From an uncultured Paracoccaceae bacterium (GTDB taxonomy: Bacteria > Pseudomonadota > Alphaproteobacteria > Rhodobacterales > Rhodobacteraceae), in assembly GCA_947501555.1 (NCBI GenBank), contig CANMWG010000001.1, positions 310,001 to 374,000 of the forward strand: a stretch of DNA of 64,000 bases, in the 5' to 3' direction. The notes below the pieces were generated by a model. The model worked only from the letters and a program-made list of their open reading frames with translations. It did no database searches and was not told the DNA's origin. Made by a program: the position numbers and the translations under genes. Below are positions 21,127 to 29,754 of the stretch, in pieces (the stretch's first letter is position 1; each line of letters begins with the position of its first letter).

Positions 21127-21205
21127 GCCGGCTCCTCCCCTGTTTCAAGTCCGGGCGTTTTTGCCCTTGTCGTTTGGGCAGCTTAACCACCCCTTTGGCT
21201 GTTTG

Positions 21206-21709
21206 TCAGCCTTCTTTGAATTCCCCATATTTCCCAGCGTGGAAAACCAGCGGTTCGCCCGCGCTATGGTGTGCTTTTGTCACCCGGCCGATGATGATCA
21301 CATGGTCGCCTGCGTCATGGGTCGCTTCCAGATTGCATTCAAATGAGGCCAGCGCGCCCTCTATGATCGGCATTCCACAATGGGACAGATGCATTGGCAC
21401 GTCGCTGATCGCTGTTTTGGATCTGAGGATAGTTGCGCAGATATCGCGTTGATCGGCCCCTAGCACATGGATTGCGAACCGTCTTGAACCTGCGAAATGC
21501 TCAAACCGTTTGGATGATTTGGCCGGTGACCACAGCACCAATGGCGGGTCGAGCGAGACGCTGGCAAAGCTGTTCGCAACAATCCCAACCGGTCCTTCGG
21601 GACCGTCTGTGGTGATCACTGTCACACCGGTCGCGAAGCTGCCCAAAGCCCGTCGAAAGCCGTCGCTGTCCGTGCCGGGGTCGAACGTCTGAAGCGTGCT
21701 TGCGTCCAT
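21206..21709 (-). CDS. Flavin reductase family protein (candidate SmoA-like partner of the LLM monooxygenase)
   Basis: FRRALGSFATGVTVITTDGPEGPVGIVANSFASVSLDPPLVLWSPAKSS; 1-bp TAATG overlap with the AKR gene. Confidence 0.9.
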   Translation of the reverse strand: MDASTLQTFDPGTDSDGFRRALGSFATGVTVITTDGPEGPVGIVANSFASVSLDPPLVLWSPAKSSKRFEHFAGSRRFAIHVLGADQRDICATILRSKTAISDVPMHLSHCGMPIIEGALASFECNLEATHDAGDHVIIIGRVTKAHHSAGEPLVFHAGKYGEFKEG

Positions 21710-22599
21710 TATGGTACCTCTTGGCCGAGTGCTGCTGTATAGAGTTCGAACCAGGTTTGGCGGTCCATGTTTACTTTCAAAGCGTCAGATAGTGATTTGA
21801 TTCTGTTTATATTATTTGTCCCCATGACTGGCATGATGTTGGCAGGATGCGCGAGCAACCAAGCCACCGCCACGGCGCCGCTATCGACGCCATTGGCCTC
21901 GGCCACCGATGCCAGTGCCTTTTGCGGTGCGCCGGTACCGGTCATCAGGCTGCCGCCGCCAAGCGGCGACCAAGCCATGATCGGCACGTCCCGTTCTTGT
22001 AGGTAGGCGACATCGCCATTGGTGAACCCTTGGTGCGCTGTCAACGACAGTTCAATCTGGTTGGTGATCAGCGGCGTGTCCATCGCCGATTGCAGCAAGG
22101 TCCAATCGTGCAGTTTGAAATTGGACACACCGACGCTGCGCACTTTGCCCGAGGCGACCAGTTCGTCCAGGGCCGCGCCTGTTTCCTTGTGGTCCATCAT
22201 GGGATCTGGCCTGTGAACAAGCAGCGTGTCGATCTTGTCCACATCCATCAGCCGTAGGGAATGATCGACCGAGGCGAGGATATGCGCGCGGCTGGTGTCG
22301 TAGTATTTCACCCGTGCGTCGCTGTAACGGCCCATCGGCGCCACGATATCGCATTTGGTGACGATCTCGATCTTGTCTTTCAGGGCAGGGGCGGCCTTGA
22401 GCGCGTTGCCCAGTACTTCTTCGGCCTCATAACCGCCGTAGATGTCCGCCTGATCCATTGTGGTGATGCCTTGCTCCAGGCACGCCTCGATCTTGGCCTG
22501 GACATGGGCCGTGGATGTATCTGTGTCATCCCCAAGTCGCCACATCCCGTAAACGATGCGGCTGAAGGAAAGGTCGTCGGTAATTTGGATGCGGTTCAC
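21709..22599 (-). CDS. Aldo/keto reductase (candidate SmoB-like 6-oxo-glucose reductase)
   Basis: AKR catalytic residues in MDQADIYGGY, VTKCD, LLVHRPDP; GTG start overlapping the LLM stop by 4 bp. Confidence 0.88.
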   Translation of the reverse strand: MNRIQITDDLSFSRIVYGMWRLGDDTDTSTAHVQAKIEACLEQGITTMDQADIYGGYEAEEVLGNALKAAPALKDKIEIVTKCDIVAPMGRYSDARVKYYDTSRAHILASVDHSLRLMDVDKIDTLLVHRPDPMMDHKETGAALDELVASGKVRSVGVSNFKLHDWTLLQSAMDTPLITNQIELSLTAHQGFTNGDVAYLQERDVPIMAWSPLGGGSLMTGTGAPQKALASVAEANGVDSGAVAVAWLLAHPANIMPVMGTNNINRIKSLSDALKVNMDRQTWFELYTAALGQEVP

Positions 22600-23753
22600 T
22601 TGCGGATCCCTGTGCCAAGTGGCGTGGCTGGTGTTTCAGATGGCACACGCCCGTATTCATGGGGCAATGAGCAGGTTTTGAGCTGTGGCATAACGCGACT
22701 GCCGAAGTGTTCGGCCTCGTCTATATGCGGATAGCCTGAGAAGATGAAAGCACGGATGCCCATCTTTTGATAGGCCTCGATTTTCGTCATGATCTGGTCG
22801 GTGGACCCCACCAGTGCCGCCCCGCAGCCAGAGCGCGCCCGCCCGATGCCTGTCCAGAGCCCGGGTTCCACGTAGCCGAATTTATCGGCCAGTTCCCGTG
22901 CTTTAGCTTGGTGTGCGACGCCAAGGCTGATGCTGTCATGCGCCCGGTCCCGGATCAGTTTGCCGTATTCATCATCCAGCTTGGAGGCGATGTAGTCGGC
23001 GTATTCTTTGGCTTCCTGTTCAGTGTCGCGCACGATCATGTGGACGCGCAAGCCGTAGTCGAGCGTGCGGTTGTGGGCCTGTGCCCGTGCATGCACGTCT
23101 TGCATCCGTTGCTTCAGCTGGTCCATGGGTTCAGGCCACATCAGGTAGACGTCGCATTGCGCCCCGCAGAGTTCCAGCGCCGCAGGTGAGTAGCCGCCGA
23201 AGTAAAGCAGGGGCCCGCCATTTTGCTGGTATGGTCGGGCTGGTTCGGTAGGCACGTTCTTGAATTGGTAAATCTCGCCGTCGTGGTTGATTTCGTCCTG
23301 CGTCCAAGCTTGGCGCAGGATTTCAACAACCTCATGACTGCGTTTATACCGGTAGCTGCTTTCGGCCACTTCGCCGGGGAAGTCGCTGCTGATCACATTG
23401 AGCGTCAACCGCCCTTTGAGCATATGATCAAGTGTTGCGACGGTCCGTGCCAGCATAATCGGCTGCATTTCCCCGCAGCGTATCGCCGCCAGAAAATTCA
23501 TCCGCTCAGTCAGTGGTGCCATACCCGCGACGAAAGACAATGTGTCTTGTCCTACCTGAAAAGAAGAGGGCGCTAGGATGTTCCGGAAGCCTTGTTTTTC
23601 CGCCGTCAGGGCGATGTCGCGGCAATGCTCCCATGAGGAGCGCAAATCGCCGTCAGGGACGCCGAGGAACTGATAATCATCGGAACATAGTGCGGAAAAC
23701 CAGCTGACTTCTGCCGCATCAAGATCTGCGCTGGTGACCGGTACGATGGTCAT
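22596..23753 (-). CDS. LLM-class flavin-dependent monooxygenase, SsuD-like (candidate sulfoquinovose monooxygenase)
   Basis: SsuD-like layout: LAAIRCGEMQPIMLARTVATLDHMLKGRLTLNVISSDFPGE, LYFGGYSPAALELCGAQCDVYLMW. Confidence 0.87.
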   Translation of the reverse strand: MTIVPVTSADLDAAEVSWFSALCSDDYQFLGVPDGDLRSSWEHCRDIALTAEKQGFRNILAPSSFQVGQDTLSFVAGMAPLTERMNFLAAIRCGEMQPIMLARTVATLDHMLKGRLTLNVISSDFPGEVAESSYRYKRSHEVVEILRQAWTQDEINHDGEIYQFKNVPTEPARPYQQNGGPLLYFGGYSPAALELCGAQCDVYLMWPEPMDQLKQRMQDVHARAQAHNRTLDYGLRVHMIVRDTEQEAKEYADYIASKLDDEYGKLIRDRAHDSISLGVAHQAKARELADKFGYVEPGLWTGIGRARSGCGAALVGSTDQIMTKIEAYQKMGIRAFIFSGYPHIDEAEHFGSRVMPQLKTCSLPHEYGRVPSETPATPLGTGIRK

Positions 23754-23804
23754 CGATTCTCCTCCCGGGTGAGTGTTATTAACCCTTGCCTAGCATGCAA
23801 AATT

Positions 23805-23815
23805 TTGTGAAACAA
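23805..23815. promoter_or_regulatory. Candidate operator TTGTgaaACAA in the divergent LLM/GntR intergenic region
   Basis: 4-bp arm inverted repeat inside TTGTGAAACAATAGTGTATCAATTTACA; imperfect second half-site downstream. Confidence 0.3.
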
Positions 23816-23857
23816 TAGTGTATCAATTTACATGTGCTGGCCAGAGGAGGGGTCGCC

Positions 23858-24565
23858 ATGGCGAAAACCTCTGCGCTGCCCAAGTTCATTCAACTTAGCG
23901 AAATGCTGATGCGCGAGATTGCTGCGGGCCATCTGGCGGATGGGTCACGTCTGCCGCCTGAACGGGAAATGGCGGATGATTTGGGTGTGGCAGTTGGGAC
24001 CTTGCGCAAGGCGCTGGCCGATGTGGAGGCGAAGGGATTGCTCGACCGCATACAAGGGTCTGGCAACTATGTGCGTCATCGCCCGGCGGTCGATTCTGTC
24101 TATGCCTTCTTTCGGCTGGAACTGTTGAAGGGCGGTGGTTTGCCCACGGCGGAGGTTTTGTCTGTGGATCGCTTGGCCAAGCCTGACGGCTTTGCGCGCT
24201 TGGGTGGTGATCCGCAGGGGCATCGTATTCGTCGCTTGCGGTTCTTAGATGGTGTCTTGGTCGCTTTGGAGGAAATCTGGCTCGATGGTGCCCAGCGTGA
24301 TGTGATCGCTGTCAGTGATCTGTCGGAGTCGCTTTACCATTTTTATCGCCATGAATTGGGATTGGTCATCGCCGCTGTCGAGGACCGTATTGGTGTGGAT
24401 GCTTTGCCAGATTGGACACCCGACACTTTCCATCTGCCCGCAGGTCACACCACAGGCCATATCGCGCGGGTGAGCCGCACCGCCGCCAAGCAACCGGCTG
24501 AATTTTCGCGCACGTGGTACGACGCCGCGCGCGCTGCTTATATCTCTCGTATGGGAAAAGGTTAG
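23858..24565 (+). CDS. GntR-family (HutC/UTRA type) transcriptional regulator
   Basis: MREIAAGHLADGSRLPPEREMADDLGVAVGTLRKALADVEAKGLLDRIQGSGNYV wHTH and UTRA-like C-terminus. Confidence 0.9.
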   Translation: MAKTSALPKFIQLSEMLMREIAAGHLADGSRLPPEREMADDLGVAVGTLRKALADVEAKGLLDRIQGSGNYVRHRPAVDSVYAFFRLELLKGGGLPTAEVLSVDRLAKPDGFARLGGDPQGHRIRRLRFLDGVLVALEEIWLDGAQRDVIAVSDLSESLYHFYRHELGLVIAAVEDRIGVDALPDWTPDTFHLPAGHTTGHIARVSRTAAKQPAEFSRTWYDAARAAYISRMGKG

Positions 24566-24571
24566 AACAAC

Positions 24572-25660
24572 GTGGATACGGTAAACTACGGCCTGATTGG
24601 CTGCGGCATGATGGGTCGCGAACATATTCAGAATATCAATCTTCTGCCCCAAGGCCGTGTGTCTGTGGTCTATGACCCGGTGACGGAACTGGCCGAGGCC
24701 GCCGCGACTTTGGCTGAGGATGCCCATGTGGCCGGATCACTGGAAGAACTGCTCGCGTTTGACGCGCTGGATGCGGTGGTGATTGTGAGCCCCAACTACC
24801 TGCATGTGCAGCAGCTGAAACAGATTGTGGCGACCCGACCGCTGCCCATTCTGTGCGAAAAGCCGCTCTATACTGACCCAGCGGACGCCCCGGTGCTGGA
24901 TGCGCTTTTTGCGGATTACCCGCATCCGGTTTGGGTCGCCATGGAGTATCGCTATATGCCCCCTGTCGCCGCACTGATTTCGCAGGCCGAGCAGGCCACA
25001 GGTGGCATCAAGATGCTGACCATCCGCGAGCATCGCTTTCCGTTTTTGCCCAAGATTGGCGATTGGAACCGTTTCAATGCCAAAACAGGCGGGACCTTGG
25101 TTGAGAAATGCTGCCATTTCTTTGATCTGATGCGCCTGATTTTGGACGATGAACCCGTCCGCGTTATGGCCAGCGCTGGCCAGTCGTTGAACCATATGGA
25201 TGAACGCTATGAGGGCGTCGCTCCCGACATTTGGGACAATGGCTATGTTATTTTGGATTTTGCCAAAGGGTCGCGTGCCATGCTGGAGCTTTGCATGTTT
25301 GCCGAAGGTTCAAAATGGCAGGAAGAGATCAGTGCGGTGGGCCCTAAGGGCAAGATCGAGGCTTTGGTGCCTGGTCCTGGTCGGTTCTGGCCCAAGCTGT
25401 TGGGCGATCCGCCCGTGCCCCAGATGATTATCAGCCCGCGCGCGCCCAAGGGTCCTTATGTGTCAGAGATCCCTGTCGACCCCACGTTGCTGGACGCTGG
25501 TGATCACAATGGATCGACCTACTATCAACACCAGCGTTTTAACGCTGTTGTGCGGGGAGAGGGTACAGTCGAAGTAACATTGCACGATGGTGCAAAAGCG
25601 ATCGCCATGGGCCTTGCCGCGCAGGAAAGTGCGCAGACAGGCCAAGTGGTCAAGCTTTGA
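24572..25660 (+). CDS. Gfo/Idh/MocA family NAD-dependent oxidoreductase
   Basis: GLIGCGMMGREHI Rossmann motif, ILCEKPL, KCCHFFDLMRLIL; GTG start. Confidence 0.9.
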   Translation: MDTVNYGLIGCGMMGREHIQNINLLPQGRVSVVYDPVTELAEAAATLAEDAHVAGSLEELLAFDALDAVVIVSPNYLHVQQLKQIVATRPLPILCEKPLYTDPADAPVLDALFADYPHPVWVAMEYRYMPPVAALISQAEQATGGIKMLTIREHRFPFLPKIGDWNRFNAKTGGTLVEKCCHFFDLMRLILDDEPVRVMASAGQSLNHMDERYEGVAPDIWDNGYVILDFAKGSRAMLELCMFAEGSKWQEEISAVGPKGKIEALVPGPGRFWPKLLGDPPVPQMIISPRAPKGPYVSEIPVDPTLLDAGDHNGSTYYQHQRFNAVVRGEGTVEVTLHDGAKAIAMGLAAQESAQTGQVVKL

Positions 25661-25661
25661 C

Positions 25662-25943
25662 TTAGTTGCTGAGTTCCGCGGAGGCTGCGCTGTCGATGCA
25701 GTCGGGGCCTTCGCACACCGATACCAAATCAGCGGCCACGTTCACCGTGCCAACTGTCGTTTCGATGATGTAGGTATTGTCTTCGAACGCGACAAACTCT
25801 CCAGTGAGCGTAAGGCCGTTGAGTTCGAAGGTTACCGAGATTTCGTCTGCGCTGGCGATTGATGGTTGCATTGCCGTCAATACAGACATTGCGATCAAAC
25901 CGACCAGACCCTTTAATTTAATAGACATGCTCAACATGCTCAC
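25662..25943 (-). CDS. Small secreted protein of unknown function
   Basis: Signal peptide (LIAMSVLTAMQPSIASA) followed by ISVTFELNGLTLTGEFVAFEDNTYIIETTVGTVNVAADLVSVCEGPDC. Confidence 0.6.
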   Translation of the reverse strand: MSMLSMSIKLKGLVGLIAMSVLTAMQPSIASADEISVTFELNGLTLTGEFVAFEDNTYIIETTVGTVNVAADLVSVCEGPDCIDSAASAELSN

Positions 25944-26265
25944 TGGTTGTGCGGCGCTTCGCCGCTGTTTCCGATGAGGCCGATTAGAGCTCTGGACCTC
26001 TAAAAGTCAATGAAGATGTCCGCCAAAATGTCGATAAAATTGCCAAAAATCCGCTAATCGGCTATACCTTGCCGGTGGCGTGTTTGGAATATGGTTTCAT
26101 TATGTCAAGCGCCTGAGAATATGGCGCATTTCGCCACTTTTGTGCATGATTTGGTTGCTGTTTTCGTATCTACTTTTTGCCCTTTGGGAGCACAGACCGG
26201 CCGCTGAGAATCGATGATCGGGTTGGGAGGGCAATGCCGTCTGGATGGACGTCAGCAAAGTTTGG

Positions 26266-27111
26266 CTACAGCGCGATGTAGCCCAGCCCCGCGAATGCCA
26301 AAAGACAACCACCCCATTGCAATGCCCGCATACGCTCTTTGAGGAACACCGAAGCTAACCAGATTGCAGGCAACCCGTACATTGATGTAGCCACGGCTGT
26401 ATATTGCGCATCCGGTAAATCCCCTGCCGAGACAATCGCAAGGATCGCGATGCAATCCGTCAGACCCATGACGCAGAGAACCGGGACTGCCCGTCTGTCT
26501 GGCCAGAAAGGTATTTTCCAGATCACCAGCACGCCGATGGCCACCCCTAACGTCACAGCCCGCGTTAGCATTGCCGACTGCATTTCATTGCTGACCGCCG
26601 TGAGGGCCTGTCCGAATTCGAAGGTGGCTGTAAACCCGAAGGCTGTGATCGCCGCATAGAGCATTGTCAGCCCCTTTGGTGGGATGTCGCCTTGGTCTTC
26701 ATCCGCAAAGCCCGCCACGATCCCGATCCCACAGAGGATCACCAGAACTGCCCCCCATTGCGCTGGGGTAATGTGAGTGCCCGTCACTGCCGCGAACCCC
26801 ACCGATAAGACCGAGAAACAGGCCACTATGGGTGCCGCGAGCCATAAAGGCCCTCGCTGAAATGCCGCGTAGAGCCCAAAGACCGCAACCGCAAAGGACA
26901 GCCCCGCCCCGAGGCTGAGTGCCGCGCTTTGCCCGGTCATCGCTTGCAGATTGCCCGTTGCCAGTGTGAGCCCCGACTGCAGGATCAACCCAACGAGCAG
27001 CACGACGAAGATGCAGGTTCCGATTGCGTTTTTCTGCGTGATGAACCGGACGAGGAAATCATGCACGCCCCAGGCCAATGCTGCGATCAGGCCGAGGCCA
27101 AGCGCGCTCAT
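26266..27111 (-). CDS. DMT/EamA-family transporter
   Basis: Duplicated multi-TM architecture (SALGLGLIAALAWGVHDFLVRF…); start ATG 27111. Confidence 0.8.
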   Translation of the reverse strand: MSALGLGLIAALAWGVHDFLVRFITQKNAIGTCIFVVLLVGLILQSGLTLATGNLQAMTGQSAALSLGAGLSFAVAVFGLYAAFQRGPLWLAAPIVACFSVLSVGFAAVTGTHITPAQWGAVLVILCGIGIVAGFADEDQGDIPPKGLTMLYAAITAFGFTATFEFGQALTAVSNEMQSAMLTRAVTLGVAIGVLVIWKIPFWPDRRAVPVLCVMGLTDCIAILAIVSAGDLPDAQYTAVATSMYGLPAIWLASVFLKERMRALQWGGCLLAFAGLGYIAL

Positions 27112-27272
27112 TTCCGGCGTCGAAAGAAAGGGATCATGAACACAAAGCAGGCGATCAGGAAGAAGACGCTGCCAAACATCGACCAAAAGTGCCCGATGCT
27201 AGCGATAATGAACCCGATTGCGGAAATCACGAAGAGTATCCAGCCGATGAAGTTGATTTGATCGTCAGTCAT
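27108..27272 (-). CDS. 54-aa small membrane protein absent from the ORF track
   Basis: MTDDQINFIGWILFVISAIGFIIASIGHFWSMFGSVFFLIACFVFMIPFFRRRK*; ATGA overlap with the EamA gene. Confidence 0.65.
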   Translation of the reverse strand: MTDDQINFIGWILFVISAIGFIIASIGHFWSMFGSVFFLIACFVFMIPFFRRRK

Positions 27273-27361
27273 GACCGGCTATCCTTGATTGCGGTGGACA
27301 AGATGGATTGTTATTCTTATCGTTAAATAAAATTTCCGCTCATGCAACACGCGAGAGACAT

Positions 27362-29743
27362 ATGTCGTCCGTTTTCGCAACTGTCCCGCCGGGCCCGCCG
27401 CGCCCCAGCCAAAGTTTTGAACCTGCGGTGTTCGCATGGCCCAAGGGCACCGAGCGCTATGTCGTCGCAGGTGCCGGTGCGGTTTTGATCCCGGTTGCTG
27501 CGGGGGATGCTTTGACCGTCGTCAATGACGAGGGGGCGCAGCCCTGCGAAATCCTTGCTGCAGATCCAAGCGGCCAGGTTGATCTGCAGATCATTGGCGC
27601 CAAGGGGCAGGGGCCTGCCCTTGGGTTGCAGGCCCTGCTGACGGGGTCGGATATGTCGCTGCAGGGATTGCGCTTGGGGCTTGAGGCGCGCGGGATTGAT
27701 CTGGCCGGTGCTGCTGTGGTGCACCTCTTTGAAGCCACCACGCCTGCGGGCGTCAGTGAGGCCTTTCGCGTGCAGCGTGACGGTGTCGTTGTGATTGCCG
27801 CCCCGGCCCCAGTGACCGGTGGCGTTATGGACATTGAAGCGCAGAATACGGCCACCCCCCTGACCGTCACCATCACCCGGGCTACCCTGACATCGCACAG
27901 CAAGTTTCGCTTGCCTGATCCTTTGGCTGAGCCTTTGCAGGACATCGCGGTGCACGCCCAGACGGCAGAGGCTTATTTTGTGAAGGCGGGCGACTTTATC
28001 CAGATTTTGGATGTGGATGGGCGGCAATGCACGGATTTCCAGTGTTTTAGCGCCCGTAAGCTGGATCGTGGTATTGAGCATGCGCTTGATGTCACCACCA
28101 CGCGGACCATCATGGGTCATGCTTATCCGATGCCGGGGCTGCACGCGAAATACTACGATCAGGACAATTTGCCCTTGGTCGAAGTGGTGCAGGATACTTG
28201 CGGGCGCCATGATGCTTTTGCCATGGCCTGTGCTGCGAAATATTATGATGACATCGGGTATCCGGGCCATGCGAATTGTTCAGATAATTTCAATGGCGCG
28301 CTTGATCCTTATGGTGTGACGGCCCGCCCCGGGTGGATGGCGATCAACTTCTTTTTCAATACGGGCATCGATGACCATGGTGTGATGTACGCCGATGAAC
28401 CGTGGTCCCGCCCAGGTGACTATGTGTTGTTGCGCGCCCTGACCGATCTGGTTTGTGTGTCCAGCGCTTGCCCCGACGATACAACGGCTGCCAATGGCTG
28501 GAACCCCACGGACATTCATGTGCGCACCTACGCCGCCAAAGAGCCCTTTAAGAAATCCATCGCCTTGCGTGCGACCCCAGATTCGGAGCCCAAGATGACC
28601 AAGGAAACTGGTTTTCACGCGTGTTTTGCCAAACATACCCGCAATTTTGTGGAATATAACGGCTATTGGTTGCCCAATTGCTTTGCCGCAGCCGGGCCCA
28701 TCGCGGAATATACCGCCTGTCGTGAACAAGCCGTGATCATGGACCTGTCGCCCCTGCGCAAGTTTGAAATTACCGGGCCTGATGCCGAGGCCCTTTGCCA
28801 ATATGTCTTCACCCGCAATATGAAGACACTGCCGGTGGGGGGCGTCGTCTATACGGCCTTATGTTATCCTCATGGCGGCATGGTTGATGATGGCACTGTT
28901 TTCCGCCTCGGCCGCGACAATTTCCGTTGGGTCGGCGGTGCAGATTACAGCGGCATCTGGATCCGCGAACAGGCCGAGGCGCTGGGGCTGAATGCTATGG
29001 TGCGCTCATCCACGGATCAATTGCATAATGTGGCTGTGCAAGGGCCTGCCTCACGTGATCTGCTGCGTGATCTGATCTGGACAGCCCCGCATAACCCTGC
29101 ATTTGACCAGCTTGCCTGGTTCCGTTTCACCCCTGCGCGGCTGCGCGATGAGGCCGGAACGCCGATTGTTATTTCGCGCACCGGCTACACGGGCGAATTG
29201 GGCTATGAGGTGATGTGCCATCCCAAGCATTGCGCAGAAGTCTTTGATGCGATCTGGGAGGCGGGCCAGCCCTATGGGTTGACGCCGCTTGGGTTGGAGG
29301 CCTTAGATATGGTCCGGATTGAGGCGGGTTTGATCTTTGCCGATTATGAATTCAGCGATCAGACGGACCCGTTTGAGGCGGGTATCGGTTTTACCGTGCC
29401 GCTGAAATCGAAGCCGGATGATTTTATCGGGCGTGACGCGCTTTTGCGCCGCAAAGAGCATCCGATGCGCAAGCTGGTCGGTCTTGATATTGATGCCGAG
29501 ATTGAAGTGGGCCACGGGGATTGCATCCATGTGGGTCGTGCACAGGTGGGCGAGGTGACGTCTTCCATGCGTTCGCCGCTTTTGGGGCGCAACATTGCCC
29601 TGGCCCGGGTTGATGTGGCCTATGCGGATCCGGGGACCAAGCTGGAGATTGGCAAGCTGGATGGTCACCAAAAGCGCCTGCCTGCGACAGTGCGTGCGGA
29701 TGTGGCAGCTTATGATCCCAAGAAGGAAAAGCCGCGGTCTTGA
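27362..29743 (+). CDS. tdm: TMAO demethylase-like protein (N-terminal DUF1989, C-terminal GcvT/aminomethyltransferase)
   Basis: DUF1989 motifs RQCTDFQCF, HANCSDNFNG, SSACPDDTT; GcvT motifs ISRTGYTGELGYEVM, GLEALDMVRIEAGL; same window as tmm, gmaS and dmm genes. Confidence 0.82.
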   Translation: MSSVFATVPPGPPRPSQSFEPAVFAWPKGTERYVVAGAGAVLIPVAAGDALTVVNDEGAQPCEILAADPSGQVDLQIIGAKGQGPALGLQALLTGSDMSLQGLRLGLEARGIDLAGAAVVHLFEATTPAGVSEAFRVQRDGVVVIAAPAPVTGGVMDIEAQNTATPLTVTITRATLTSHSKFRLPDPLAEPLQDIAVHAQTAEAYFVKAGDFIQILDVDGRQCTDFQCFSARKLDRGIEHALDVTTTRTIMGHAYPMPGLHAKYYDQDNLPLVEVVQDTCGRHDAFAMACAAKYYDDIGYPGHANCSDNFNGALDPYGVTARPGWMAINFFFNTGIDDHGVMYADEPWSRPGDYVLLRALTDLVCVSSACPDDTTAANGWNPTDIHVRTYAAKEPFKKSIALRATPDSEPKMTKETGFHACFAKHTRNFVEYNGYWLPNCFAAAGPIAEYTACREQAVIMDLSPLRKFEITGPDAEALCQYVFTRNMKTLPVGGVVYTALCYPHGGMVDDGTVFRLGRDNFRWVGGADYSGIWIREQAEALGLNAMVRSSTDQLHNVAVQGPASRDLLRDLIWTAPHNPAFDQLAWFRFTPARLRDEAGTPIVISRTGYTGELGYEVMCHPKHCAEVFDAIWEAGQPYGLTPLGLEALDMVRIEAGLIFADYEFSDQTDPFEAGIGFTVPLKSKPDDFIGRDALLRRKEHPMRKLVGLDIDAEIEVGHGDCIHVGRAQVGEVTSSMRSPLLGRNIALARVDVAYADPGTKLEIGKLDGHQKRLPATVRADVAAYDPKKEKPRS

Positions 29744-29754
29744 CCGGCGCGAAC

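Noticed and set aside
27362-29743. Reading this fusion as DmdA or a plain glycine-cleavage T protein
   Set aside because: The N-terminal DUF1989 domain with Cys motifs, length of ~790 aa and tmm/dmm context fit Tdm; DmdA lacks DUF1989
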